Of a stretch of DNA of 64,000 nucleotides, positions 44,319 to 52,386 are shown in pieces; within the stretch, counting starts at the first letter, position 1, and the number at the start of each line of letters is the position of its first letter. The position numbers and the translations under genes were made by a program. The notes beneath the pieces are model-generated. The model was not told where the DNA came from. It ran no database searches and saw only the letters and a program-made list of their open reading frames with translations. This stretch comes from an uncultured Flavobacteriaceae bacterium (GTDB lineage Bacteria > Bacteroidota > Bacteroidia > Flavobacteriales > Flavobacteriaceae): contig CALSTV010000001.1 of the NCBI GenBank assembly GCA_943789365.1, positions 1,426,001 through 1,490,000 of the forward strand, given 5' to 3'.

Positions 44319-44951
44319 ATGAAAACACAAAAGTTGAGCAAACTAATTATCCTTGCATTCATCACCGCTTTTTTTAGCATTACTACTAAGGCGCAAACTG
44401 TAGAAATTACACCTTCTTACGGGTATCAATTTGGTTCTAAAATTGATTATGGAAGAAACTATATCAAATTACAGGAAAGCGATCAATGGGGGGTAACCAT
44501 TGGTGTTGATGGCTTTAAAGGCATTGTCACAGAGGTTTCGTATTTCCATCAGTCTACAGCAATTACTGCATCTGGTCCAAATATTGAAAATAGTCATATT
44601 GCTGATTTAAACGCAGACTGGATATTGGTGGGAGCTTCAAAAATACTTCCGGTCGATAATGAGCAATTGAGACCTTTTGTTGGAGGTGGTTTAGGTATGG
44701 CAATTTTTAACACTAGCAACACACCTTCAACCATAGGATCTATAGATACTGAATTCTATTTTGCCGTTTCCCTAAAAGCAGGTATCAATTATATGTTTAA
44801 CGAAAAAATTGGACTGAACCTTCAAGGAAATCTAATGTTCCCAATACAATGGGGAGGTGTTTATATTGGCACAGGAGGAGGCGGTGTCTCGGGTTCGAGC
44901 ACCACACTTGTAGGCGGCTTTAGCGGCGGACTGGTATACCGATTAAATTAA
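44319..44951 (+). CDS. outer-membrane beta-barrel protein
   Basis: 210 residues, signal peptide ending TKAQ. Strands include TVEITPSYGYQFGSKIDYGR, WGVTIGVDGFKGIVTEVSYFHQ, LRPFVGGGLGMAIFNTSNT, FAVSLKAGINYMFNEKIGLNLQGNL and final LVGGFSGGLVYRLN. OmpW/OmpA-like barrel. A Gly/Ser-rich loop (GTGGGGVSGSSTT) precedes the last strand. Followed by a strong terminator, so it ends the envelope run. Confidence 0.8.
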   Translation: MKTQKLSKLIILAFITAFFSITTKAQTVEITPSYGYQFGSKIDYGRNYIKLQESDQWGVTIGVDGFKGIVTEVSYFHQSTAITASGPNIENSHIADLNADWILVGASKILPVDNEQLRPFVGGGLGMAIFNTSNTPSTIGSIDTEFYFAVSLKAGINYMFNEKIGLNLQGNLMFPIQWGGVYIGTGGGGVSGSSTTLVGGFSGGLVYRLN

Positions 44952-44952
44952 T

Positions 44953-44979
44953 AAAAAGCCTGTATATCACAGGCTTTTT
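44953..44979 (+). terminator. terminator closing the envelope gene run
   Basis: 11-bp stem AAAAAGCCTGT / ACAGGCTTTTT with a 5-base loop, followed by T. Confidence 0.88.
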
Positions 44980-45008
44980 TATTTCAGTTATTGCCCGTCA
45001 TATTAAGG

Positions 45009-45039
45009 TTGCAAAAAACGAGGAACAAACTTATCTTTG
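45009..45039 (+). promoter_or_regulatory. promoter of the DUF481 gene
   Basis: TTG at 45009-45011, a 20-base spacer and TATCTTTG at 45032-45039: the best match to the complete Bacteroidota -33/-7 promoter in this window. Confidence 0.7.
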
Positions 45040-45069
45040 CACAGTTCAACTCAAATTTAGCATCCCTCT

Positions 45070-46086
45070 TTGAATCTCTTTAAGTACATTTCAGTTATCA
45101 TTTTTCTTTTCAGCACTTTAGCAAATGCGCAGAAAGACACCTTGTATCTTAAAAACAAAGACATATTAGTGGGTACTGTAGAGACTTTTGCTGCTGGGGT
45201 TCTCAAATTTAGTACGGATTATAGTGACGAGGATTTTAAAATTGAATTTGATAAAGTGAATGGAATTTACGTTCACAAAAGAAGCATCATTACCCTAACA
45301 CGTAGCAGGCGTCGCTATGGAACCATTAAAACTATGGTCCCAGGTACTATTTCAATTACTACAGGGAAAGACATTGTAGAAACCTTTAACATCCGAGAAC
45401 TGATAAGCTTACAAGAAGTCGACGAAGACCGGAAAAAAAGGATTTCAGGAAGCATCGATCTTGGCTATGACTTTACAAAGGCACAGGGAAAATCGCAAGT
45501 AACACTCGATGGTAAACTTGCTTATTTAGGCGAACTATGGGTGTCAAATGCCAGTATCAACTGGTTGCAATCCCGACAAGATTCGGTGGCAGACATCAAA
45601 CGTGTCGACGCCAAAACAGACCTTAGGCGTTTGCTTTCCAGAACCTGGTATTTAATTGGAGAACTTACTTTTTTATCCAATACAGAACAAGCCCTAGAAG
45701 GACGTTTTACCCCCAACTTAGGTGTAGGAAAACTACTAGCAAGTACCCATCAACTCTATTTTGGTGTTTCTGTTGGACTTGCTTTCAATAATGAGAATTA
45801 TGTAGACAAAACGCTGAACAAAAATTCGGTTGAAAGTTTTGTATCAAGCACCTTGAACATGTACAACTTTGACGATATTAGTTTGAATGCTAATGTAAAA
45901 CTAAGTCCCAGTCTCTCGGAAATAGGAAGGGTCAGAACCGATTTCGACATCAGTTTGAAATACGACCTCCCTTATGACTTTTACATCAAAACCGGATTTA
46001 CGGTAAACTATGATAACCAACCCGCCATTGCAGGAAACGAAATAGATTTTATCTTTTCCAGTGGTTTTGGTTGGGAGTTCAACTAA
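45070..46086 (+). CDS. DUF481 outer-membrane protein
   Basis: 338 residues, TTG start at 45070 directly giving a good signal peptide (MNLFKYISVIIFLFSTLANAQ). Between about 22 and 120 a beta-rich N-terminal domain (LYLKNKDILVGTVETFAAGVLKFSTDY, GTIKTMVPGTISITTG) resembles the SH3-like region of DUF481 proteins. After KKRISGSIDLGYDFTKAQGKSQ the DUF481 barrel follows to the end (FIFSSGFGWEFN). Family of unknown function, possibly salt-stress or DNA/ion handling. Its own promoter, its own unit. A short minus-strand ORF is convergent at its end. Confidence 0.85.
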   Translation: MNLFKYISVIIFLFSTLANAQKDTLYLKNKDILVGTVETFAAGVLKFSTDYSDEDFKIEFDKVNGIYVHKRSIITLTRSRRRYGTIKTMVPGTISITTGKDIVETFNIRELISLQEVDEDRKKRISGSIDLGYDFTKAQGKSQVTLDGKLAYLGELWVSNASINWLQSRQDSVADIKRVDAKTDLRRLLSRTWYLIGELTFLSNTEQALEGRFTPNLGVGKLLASTHQLYFGVSVGLAFNNENYVDKTLNKNSVESFVSSTLNMYNFDDISLNANVKLSPSLSEIGRVRTDFDISLKYDLPYDFYIKTGFTVNYDNQPAIAGNEIDFIFSSGFGWEFN

Positions 46087-46190
46087 TACATTCCATGTTT
46101 TCTTAGCACTTGTATAAAAACAATGTTTTCGCAGGTTTCTATCTCGTCATGAAGTCCATCTCTCCAATTAAAGAACTGAGTTCTAGCCAA
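46083..46190 (-). CDS. possible short ORF (35 aa from TTG) convergent with the DUF481 gene
   Basis: The minus strand just beyond DUF481 holds an open frame of about 46 codons before any stop. Reading from the TTG it gives ARTQFFNWRDGLHDEI, ETCENIVFIQVLRKHGMY and stop. The amphipathic, charged composition looks coding, and it overlaps the DUF481 stop by 4 bases. No ATG exists, so it may be the C-terminal remnant of a larger gene. I do not recognise the family. Confidence 0.3.
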   Translation of the reverse strand: MARTQFFNWRDGLHDEIETCENIVFIQVLRKHGMY

Positions 46191-46229
46191 ACTTAAAACA
46201 ACAAGACCCTTACTACCAATGTTTTACAG

Positions 46230-46257
46230 TTAAAACCTGCCAAATAACAGGTTTTAA
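46230..46257. promoter_or_regulatory. 28-bp perfect palindromic operator upstream of narK
   Basis: TTAAAACCTG - 8 bases - CAGGTTTTAA, each arm 10 bp and exactly complementary. The core CCTGC-N6-ACAGG has Crp/Fnr-type spacing. The same core recurs upstream of the second crp gene, nrtA and the porin. Confidence 0.8.
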
Positions 46258-46305
46258 AATGCCATCACACAACTTAAAACCCATATAAAAACTTGTTTTT
46301 GCGTG

Positions 46306-46347
46306 GTGTTACAACACAAAACAAACCTAAAAGAGGGAATATCTTTG
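46306..46347 (+). promoter_or_regulatory. narK promoter with proximal inverted repeat
   Basis: TATCTTTG (46340-46347) gives a start near 46353. GTGTT-AC-AACAC (46306-46317) is centred about 41 bases before that, the class II activator position. The 46230 palindrome lies about 108 bases upstream. Confidence 0.5.
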
Positions 46348-46377
46348 CTGTATTCATATTTACAAATAAGAAGACAG

Positions 46378-47721
46378 ATGAAAACAGTACAACTACAGAA
46401 CGAAAAAGCAACAAAAATTAACCTATTGGATTTCAAATCCGTTCAAATGAGAACTTTCCACCTAAGTTGGATTGCATTTTTTCTTTGCTTTTTTGGTTGG
46501 TTCGCACATGCACCTTTAATGAATTCAACCATTGGTCCAGATTTAGATCTTTCAAAAGCTCAAAAAATCACTGCCTTTATCGCTTCAGTTGGTGTTACTA
46601 TTTTTGCACGCCTTTTTGTAGGAAACTGGTGTGATAAAATTGGTCCTAGAAAGAGTTATATATACCTATTGATATTTGGTTCCATCGTTGTTGCAGGGTC
46701 TTCTTTGGCGACCACCTGGGAAACATATTTAATTTCCCGTATGGCCATCGGTGTCATTGGAGCTGCTTTTGTGATCACGCAATACCATACCTCAGTAATG
46801 TTTGCTCCTAATGTTGTAGGAATCGCAAATGCAACAACTGCTGGATGGGGAAATCTTGGTGGTGGTGTTACACAAGCCGTTATGCCGTTGATTGCAGCGG
46901 CCATGTTGGCTTTTGGTTTTGCAGAATCCGATTTATCTAAATGGAGACCGGCTATGTTTGTACCTGCAGTAATTATGCTAATTGTTGCCTATTTATACTG
47001 GAAATATACTACAGACTGCCCAAAAGGAAACTACGAAGACCTACCAAAAGAACGTCCTCAAGCCGCTAAAGGAGAATCAAGTTTATTTATGAGCGCCGTA
47101 AAAGACAAAAGAGTTTGGATTCTGTTCGCTATGTATGCAGGATGTTTTGGAATGGAATTGTTTGTAAACGGAAGAGCAGCTACCTATTACCAAACACGTT
47201 TTTCATTGTCTGAAACAACTGCCGGTATTATTGCTTCTTTATTTGGACTTATGAACTTGTTTGCAAGATCTACTGGAGGATGGTTAGGAGATAAATTCTC
47301 TAAGAAATCTGGACTGCAAGGACGTGTAAAATGGTTAGTAATTGTGATGGTTATCGAAGGTTTTGCCTTGTTATTATTTTCTAGAATGGACGCATTGCCA
47401 ATTGCTGTAGCAACCATGATATTATTTTCTCTATTCGTACAAATGGCTGAAGGTGCTACCTACTCTGTAGTACCCTTTATCAATAAAAAGTCCCTAGGAG
47501 CTGTAGCAGGTATTGTAGGTGCAGGTGGAAATGTAGGTGCTGTTTGTTATGCCCAATTCTTATTGAGAAGTGGTTCTCCTCTACAAGACTGTTTCTTCTA
47601 TTTCGGTTTCGTAGTATTGGCCATTGGATTGTTAGGATTCGGAATAAAGTTTTCTGCCGAAGATGAAAAAGCAGCTGTAGACGAACAAAACAGATTGGAA
47701 GCTTTGGCAAAAGCAGCTTAA
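46378..47721 (+). CDS. narK: nitrate/nitrite MFS transporter, NarK type
   Basis: 447 residues from the ATG at 46378; an upstream in-frame start would lie before the -7 element. Twelve membrane helices. Nitrate/nitrite-porter features: the inter-helix motif GNWCDKIGPRKSY, Gly-rich signatures WGNLGGGVTQ and VGAGGNVGAVCY in helices 5 and 11, and a central loop (GESSLFMSAVKDKRVW). Moves nitrate or exchanges nitrite across the inner membrane. It provides a second uptake route beside the ABC system and feeds the fused NasA. Ends in a strong terminator. Confidence 0.94.
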   Translation: MKTVQLQNEKATKINLLDFKSVQMRTFHLSWIAFFLCFFGWFAHAPLMNSTIGPDLDLSKAQKITAFIASVGVTIFARLFVGNWCDKIGPRKSYIYLLIFGSIVVAGSSLATTWETYLISRMAIGVIGAAFVITQYHTSVMFAPNVVGIANATTAGWGNLGGGVTQAVMPLIAAAMLAFGFAESDLSKWRPAMFVPAVIMLIVAYLYWKYTTDCPKGNYEDLPKERPQAAKGESSLFMSAVKDKRVWILFAMYAGCFGMELFVNGRAATYYQTRFSLSETTAGIIASLFGLMNLFARSTGGWLGDKFSKKSGLQGRVKWLVIVMVIEGFALLLFSRMDALPIAVATMILFSLFVQMAEGATYSVVPFINKKSLGAVAGIVGAGGNVGAVCYAQFLLRSGSPLQDCFFYFGFVVLAIGLLGFGIKFSAEDEKAAVDEQNRLEALAKAA

Positions 47722-47740
47722 CAGAACAACTCTTAAACAC

Positions 47741-47772
47741 AAAGGTCTTTTGAAATTATTCAAAAGACCTTT
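47741..47772 (+). terminator. terminator of narK
   Basis: 14-bp stem (47741-47754 with 47759-47772) and ATTA loop, running into T. Confidence 0.9.
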
Positions 47773-47809
47773 TTTTATGCGCCTAAAAGCGAGTTCTCCA
47801 AAGAACAGC

Positions 47810-47829
47810 AACCTGTCAAAACACAGGTT
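47810..47829. promoter_or_regulatory. palindromic operator upstream of the second Crp/Fnr gene
   Basis: AACCTG-TCAAAACA-CAGGTT, a perfect 6+8+6 palindrome of the narK motif family (CCTGT-N6-ACAGG). A separate pair TACCCCT-AT-ATGG, near 47855, resembles a NarL heptamer half. Confidence 0.75.
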
Positions 47830-47892
47830 TACTTATGAAAAAAAAGTTTTCATTACCCCTATATGGTCATGTTTTAAACGCAATAAAGCCTG

Positions 47893-47900
47893 TAAATTTG
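47893..47900 (+). promoter_or_regulatory. -7 promoter element of the second Crp/Fnr gene
   Basis: TAAATTTG, 27 bases before the ATG at 47928. The CCTG palindrome is centred about 85 bases upstream of the start. Confidence 0.5.
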
Positions 47901-47927
47901 TAACAATATAACTTCAAAATAATAGCC

Positions 47928-48632
47928 ATGGCGTCATGCTTTCAATGTGAAAACTCAAATTGTCTCATCAAAAAAAACAGTCTAGACGGTAGAATTGATG
48001 CGTTTCTAAACAAAAAACACACGGTTCGCTGTAAAAAGTCGCAACAATTTATCATGGAAGGCACTCCTGCTCATGGACTTTTCTTTGCATATAAAGGAAA
48101 AGTAAAAGTGGTTAAGACGGGTGTAGACGACCGAGAGCAAATCGTTCGTTTTGCAAAAGACGGAGAAATCATTGGACATCGAGGCGGTTTTGGATCCTCT
48201 AAATACTATTCTATCTCAGCACAGGCCTTGGAAGACACCACGCTTTGTTATTTTTCACAAGACGACCTCAAGGACATCTTACTAAGCATTCCAAACCTCA
48301 CCTTTGATTTTATGCTTTTTTATGCAGACGAATTAAGCGAAAGCGAAACACGTGTGAGAAAACTAGCACAAATGTCGGTGCGTGAAAGAGTCATTGACAC
48401 CTTACTATATATGGATGCTAAATTTGGATCATCAAACCAATTACTCAATATCACCTTAAGCAGAAAAGATTATGCGGACTACTCCGGAACTACAGAAGAA
48501 CAAGTCATAAGAATTGTTTCCGCTCTTAAAAAGGAAGGTGTTGTCAAAGCCACAGGAAGAAAGCTAGGTATCATAAACCACAAAGCGCTCTCCGAAGAAA
48601 TTGCAAAACACACATTTAGCCAAGTAGGTTAA
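47928..48632 (+). CDS. Crp/Fnr-family regulator with N-terminal cysteine cluster (second copy)
   Basis: 234 residues. Cys4, Cys7, Cys12 (C-x2-C-x4-C) and Cys35 in HTVRCKKSQ, plus a Cys in TTLCYF, are the same five positions as in the paralogue at 35.7 kb. The C-terminal helix-turn-helix has the same recognition segment, GTTEEQVIRI, so both should read similar DNA. The effector domain has GLFFAYKGKVKVVKTG. A redox, oxygen or NO sensor is the natural reading (inference). It has its own promoter and the CCTG palindrome, suggesting autoregulation or control by its paralogue. The adjacent narK and nrt genes carry the same operators. Confidence 0.92.
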   Translation: MASCFQCENSNCLIKKNSLDGRIDAFLNKKHTVRCKKSQQFIMEGTPAHGLFFAYKGKVKVVKTGVDDREQIVRFAKDGEIIGHRGGFGSSKYYSISAQALEDTTLCYFSQDDLKDILLSIPNLTFDFMLFYADELSESETRVRKLAQMSVRERVIDTLLYMDAKFGSSNQLLNITLSRKDYADYSGTTEEQVIRIVSALKKEGVVKATGRKLGIINHKALSEEIAKHTFSQVG

Positions 48633-48650
48633 CCAACTTTCCATTCCTAA

Positions 48651-48678
48651 AAAAACCAGCATCCCAATGCTGGTTTTT
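48651..48678 (+). terminator. terminator of the second Crp/Fnr gene
   Basis: 12-bp stem AAAAACCAGCAT / ATGCTGGTTTTT, loop CCCA, then T. Confidence 0.9.
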
Positions 48679-48694
48679 TTATATCCTTCATTTT

Positions 48695-48718
48695 AAAACC
48701 TGCTATTTATCAGTTTTT
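48695..48718. promoter_or_regulatory. CCTG-type operator upstream of the nitrate ABC operon
   Basis: AAAACCTG-CTATTTAT-CAGTTTTT: the narK motif with one arm slightly decayed (CCTGC-N6-TCAGT). Confidence 0.65.
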
Positions 48719-48801
48719 CTAATGAGATAGCACGGATAAACACAGGTGTAAAAGATTGTTTTATACTATGGATAACCAGCATCCAAATGAGAGATAGCAT
48801 A

Positions 48802-48809
48802 TACATTTG
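48802..48809 (+). promoter_or_regulatory. -7 promoter element of the nrt operon
   Basis: TACATTTG, giving a start about 48 bases before the nrtA ATG. Confidence 0.5.
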
Positions 48810-48863
48810 TACCTGTAAGATTACAACAAATAAATTATTGAAAACAACTTAAAAACAACAAAT

Positions 48864-50237
48864 ATGAAAACAACAATTTTAAAAGTAACAGCGCTGGCAA
48901 GTATTCTACTAGGAGTCGCTTGTGGAGGCAAAGAAAACAAAAAGAAACCCGAGGAAAAAGCAACAGCAACGGCTGCAACCACTTTGGAAATAGAAAAACC
49001 ACAGTTAACCTTTGGTTTTATAAAATTGACAGACATGGCACCATTGGCCATCGCAAAAGAAAAAGGATTTTTTGAAGAAGAGGGATTATTTGTTTCTGTA
49101 GAAGCTCAATCGAATTGGAAAAACATTTTAGATAGAGTGATTGACGGTCAATTGGATGGATCTCACATGCTAGCGGGACAACCTATTGCGGCAGGAGCTG
49201 GCTTTGGCCGTCAAGCAGAATTGGTAACCCCTTTCTCAATGGACTTAAATGGAAACGGAATCACTGTTTCTAATGACGTTTGGTCTAAAATGAAACCTAA
49301 TGTACCTAAAGATAACGACGGAAAGCCTTTACACCCAATAAGTGCAGATGCTTTGAAACCTGTAATCACAGATTACAAAAACAACGGTAAAGCCTTTAAA
49401 ATGGGAATGGTATTCCCAGTATCAACTCACAACTACGAAATCAGATATTGGTTGGCTGCCGCAGGAATTCACCCAGGAATGTATACCAAAGAAAACATTC
49501 AAGGACAAGTGGATGCTGAAGTTTTACTATCGGTAACACCTCCGCCACAAATGCCAGCTACCTTAGAGGCCGGAACCATTTACGGATACTGTGTAGGAGA
49601 GCCATGGAACCAACAAGCCGTATTTAAAGGAATTGGAGTTCCCGTTACTACCAACTACGACATCTGGAAAAACAACCCGGAAAAAGTATTTGTGATGACC
49701 AAGAAATTTGTAGAACAATACCCAAATACAGCCGTAGCCGTAACCAAAGCCTTGATCAGAGCTGGAAAATGGTTAGACACGCCAGGAAACAGAAAAGAAG
49801 CGGTAAAAATCCTATCGATGTCACAATATGTAGGAGCTGACGAAGTTGTATTGGCAAATTCAATGACCGGAACCTTCGAATTTGAAAAAGGTGATAAAAG
49901 AGAAATGCCAGATTTTAACGTATTCTACCGTTACAACGCAACCTATCCTTTTTACTCCGATGCTGTATGGTTCTTAACACAAATGAGAAGATGGGGACAA
50001 ATTCCTAACGCTAAACCAGCTTCGTGGTATGCAGAAAAAGCAAAAGAAATATACCGTCCTGACATTTGGGAAAAAGCGGCTAAAATTTTGGCGAAAGAAG
50101 GAAAAATTCCTGCATCTGACATTCCAAGTACAGATGGATTCAAACCGGTAACTACCGATTTTATCGACGGCAAAAAATACGATGCTAAAGACCCCGTAAG
50201 CTATATCAATAGCTTTAAAATTGGAAACAAAGACTAA
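48864..50237 (+). CDS. nrtA: nitrate/nitrite ABC transporter substrate-binding lipoprotein
   Basis: 457 residues. Lipobox GVACGG then a Lys/Glu/Ala-rich linker, followed by a NrtA/CmpA/SsuA-type binding domain: [27 protein letters not shown], the ligand loop [24 protein letters not shown], and later [14 protein letters not shown], a signature of the nitrate/bicarbonate binding proteins. Anchored on the periplasmic face, it hands nitrate or nitrite to NrtB. First gene of an operon with permease and two ATPases. A hairpin after it probably makes it more abundant than the permease. Confidence 0.9.
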   Translation: MKTTILKVTALASILLGVACGGKENKKKPEEKATATAATTLEIEKPQLTFGFIKLTDMAPLAIAKEKGFFEEEGLFVSVEAQSNWKNILDRVIDGQLDGSHMLAGQPIAAGAGFGRQAELVTPFSMDLNGNGITVSNDVWSKMKPNVPKDNDGKPLHPISADALKPVITDYKNNGKAFKMGMVFPVSTHNYEIRYWLAAAGIHPGMYTKENIQGQVDAEVLLSVTPPPQMPATLEAGTIYGYCVGEPWNQQAVFKGIGVPVTTNYDIWKNNPEKVFVMTKKFVEQYPNTAVAVTKALIRAGKWLDTPGNRKEAVKILSMSQYVGADEVVLANSMTGTFEFEKGDKREMPDFNVFYRYNATYPFYSDAVWFLTQMRRWGQIPNAKPASWYAEKAKEIYRPDIWEKAAKILAKEGKIPASDIPSTDGFKPVTTDFIDGKKYDAKDPVSYINSFKIGNKD

Positions 50238-50260
50238 TTCTCAATCATAGAAACAAACAA

Positions 50261-50289
50261 GCACTTGCGTTTGATTTGAACGCAAGTGC
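50261..50289 (+). promoter_or_regulatory. intercistronic hairpin between nrtA and nrtB
   Basis: Perfect 11-bp stem GCACTTGCGTT / AACGCAAGTGC with a 7-base loop and no T-run after. Positioned as a 3'-end stabiliser for nrtA mRNA. Confidence 0.7.
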
Positions 50290-50346
50290 ACTATCAAAAC
50301 ACGACATATTTCGTCATTAGTGCAATCAAACTAAAACAGTAACGAC

Positions 50347-51447
50347 ATGAAAGATGCTATCATTAAAGGACTTCGATTTATAGGGCTTGGTTTTTTCGAA
50401 CCACTTGTAAGATTGATTTCTGGAGAGGATTCTAAGAAAAACAGTATTGAAACCTTAAAAAAAATAGTAGCCCCTATTGCATCCATTTTATTATTTCTGG
50501 GCGTGTGGTACAGTGGTTCAAAATCGCTTTACAACACCGAAGCAAACTATAAAATTGCAAAAGTACTCAAAGAACAAGGAGCAGAAGAAGCAAACAAAAT
50601 GAAAGACTGTATTGCATCGGGCGATGTCAGTTGTCAACCCAATACATTGCCTTCTCCTCTGCAAGTTTGGGAATCCTATAAATTATTACTAAAAGACCAC
50701 CGTAAAATAGGTGAAGATAAGGAAGCTTTCAAGGTAAAAACGGCAAGCCTAAACGAAAAAAGGATCGCTCAAGGAAAGAATCCAATTGTGTATACGGGAA
50801 GACCCTCATTTGTGGACCAAATAAAAACAAGTATCAAAACTGTGTTTGCCGGATTTTTACTCGCCTTATTGATTGCAACGCCTATCGGAATCATTATAGG
50901 TCTTAGTGATACTTTGAGAACTTCTTTCAACTGGTTAATTCAAATTCTAAAACCCGTTTCCCCTGTTGTTTGGTTACTATTGGTATTTATGATTGTAAAA
51001 ACACTAACCAAAGACTCCACTAGTGACACCTCTTTTATCATCTCTTTTATCAGTGTAGGACTTTGTTCTATGTGGGCTACTTTAGTAAACACTGCTATGG
51101 GCGTATCTTCAGTAGATAAAGACTATATCAATGTTGCCAAAGTATTAAAGTTAGGAACTTTTCAAAAAATATTTAAAGTCATTCTACCAGCATCCTTACC
51201 GTTAATTTTTACAGGATTACGTATTACTTTGTCCGTAGCATGGATGGTATTGATTGCGATAGAACTTTTGGCACAAAGCCCTGGACTCGGGTCTTTCGTA
51301 TGGGAAGAATTCCAAAATGGAGCTAATGATTCTAATTCAAAAATTATTGTTGCCATGTTTGTTATCGGATTCATTGGTTTCCTATTAGACCGAATTATGT
51401 TGACGATTCAAAAGTTCATTTCGTTTGACAAAAACGAAGGTATTTAA
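50347..51447 (+). CDS. nrtB: nitrate ABC transporter permease
   Basis: 366 residues. The C-terminal two thirds is a standard BPD-type permease: helices at about 165-190, 195-215, 230-255, 290-315, 335-355, with the EAA loop region AKVLKLGTFQKIFKVILPASLPLIFTGL and SVAWMVLIAIELLAQSPGLG. Unlike common NrtB (~280) there is an N-terminal helix (IVAPIASILLFLGVWYSG) followed by a ~110-residue soluble insertion with a Cys pair (DCIASGDVSC) before the second helix, presumably periplasmic and able to touch NrtA. Inner membrane, part of the nrt operon. Confidence 0.88.
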   Translation: MKDAIIKGLRFIGLGFFEPLVRLISGEDSKKNSIETLKKIVAPIASILLFLGVWYSGSKSLYNTEANYKIAKVLKEQGAEEANKMKDCIASGDVSCQPNTLPSPLQVWESYKLLLKDHRKIGEDKEAFKVKTASLNEKRIAQGKNPIVYTGRPSFVDQIKTSIKTVFAGFLLALLIATPIGIIIGLSDTLRTSFNWLIQILKPVSPVVWLLLVFMIVKTLTKDSTSDTSFIISFISVGLCSMWATLVNTAMGVSSVDKDYINVAKVLKLGTFQKIFKVILPASLPLIFTGLRITLSVAWMVLIAIELLAQSPGLGSFVWEEFQNGANDSNSKIIVAMFVIGFIGFLLDRIMLTIQKFISFDKNEGI

Positions 51448-51507
51448 CACAACAAAGTACGCGTGAGCTACAACTCACAATTCACAATTATAAACTGACA
51501 ATTCAAC

Positions 51508-52365
51508 ATGGCTTATTTAGAATTAAAAAACGTGTGCAAATCCTATGGATCAGGAGACACGGAAACAAAAGTACTTGACAATATCAACTTAACTATTGAA
51601 GAAGGTGAGTTTGTTGCCATCGTAGGTTTTACAGGGAGTGGAAAAACGACACTGGTGAATCTTATCAATGGCCTCATAAAACCCACTAGTGGCGAGGTGT
51701 TATTTAAAGGAAAACCTATAGAAGATACCAGTCATGAAAGGGGCGTAATCTTCCAAAACTACTCCTTACTTCCTTGGCTTACCGTGTATCAAAACATTGA
51801 AATGGCGGTAAACGAAGCGTTCCCGAATGAAACGAAGACTTTTAAAGACCACCGTATCAAATCCTATGTAGAAATGGTAAGTCTTTCACATGCCATCCAC
51901 AAAAGACCTAAAGAACTCTCCGGAGGAATGCGACAACGTGTATCGGTAGCTAGAGCGCTTTCCATGGATCCTGAAATGATTATTATGGATGAACCTCTTG
52001 GTGCTTTAGATGCCTTAACTAGAGGGAATTTACAAGATGAAATCTTAAATATCTGGAACAAAAACAAGCGGACTGCTTTGTTAATCACCAATGATGTAGA
52101 TGAAGGTATTTATATGGCAGACAGAATCATCCCTTTGCGTCCAGGTCCAAAAGCGACCTTAGGTCCAGAATTTAAAATTGATATTGACAGACCAAGGGAC
52201 AAAACCGCATTAAATGACAATGCAGCTTACAAAAAAACAAGAAATGCTATCATCGAATACTTAATGGACATAGGAAATGAAAGATCTTCGGAAACAAACG
52301 AAATCTACGAACTGCCCGAATTAAAACCTAAAGATTTAAGATGGGAATTCAAAGCATCAAACTAA
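51508..52365 (+). CDS. nitrate-type ABC transporter ATPase with altered switch residue
   Basis: 285 residues. Walker A GFTGSGKTT, Q-loop FQNYSLLPW, signature LSGGMRQRVSVARAL and Walker B IIMDEPLGALD are complete. The switch (H-loop) position, normally His in TH(D), is Asn in LLITNDVDEG, so this subunit would form a weaker or regulatory ATP site. A C-terminal extension after PLRPGPKA (about 70 residues) may bind a regulator. It follows the permease and precedes a second ATPase; a hetero-dimer with one degenerate site is predicted (family knowledge of asymmetric ABC exporters and of NrtC/NrtD pairs). Confidence 0.9.
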   Translation: MAYLELKNVCKSYGSGDTETKVLDNINLTIEEGEFVAIVGFTGSGKTTLVNLINGLIKPTSGEVLFKGKPIEDTSHERGVIFQNYSLLPWLTVYQNIEMAVNEAFPNETKTFKDHRIKSYVEMVSLSHAIHKRPKELSGGMRQRVSVARALSMDPEMIIMDEPLGALDALTRGNLQDEILNIWNKNKRTALLITNDVDEGIYMADRIIPLRPGPKATLGPEFKIDIDRPRDKTALNDNAAYKKTRNAIIEYLMDIGNERSSETNEIYELPELKPKDLRWEFKASN

Positions 52366-52386
52366 TTGAATTCAAACACATACGAT

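Noticed and set aside
47855-47869. NarL-like 7-2-7 site upstream of the second crp gene
   Set aside because: Only the left heptamer (TACCCCT) fits; the right half matches poorly, so it is mentioned as a possibility and not listed as a feature of its own.
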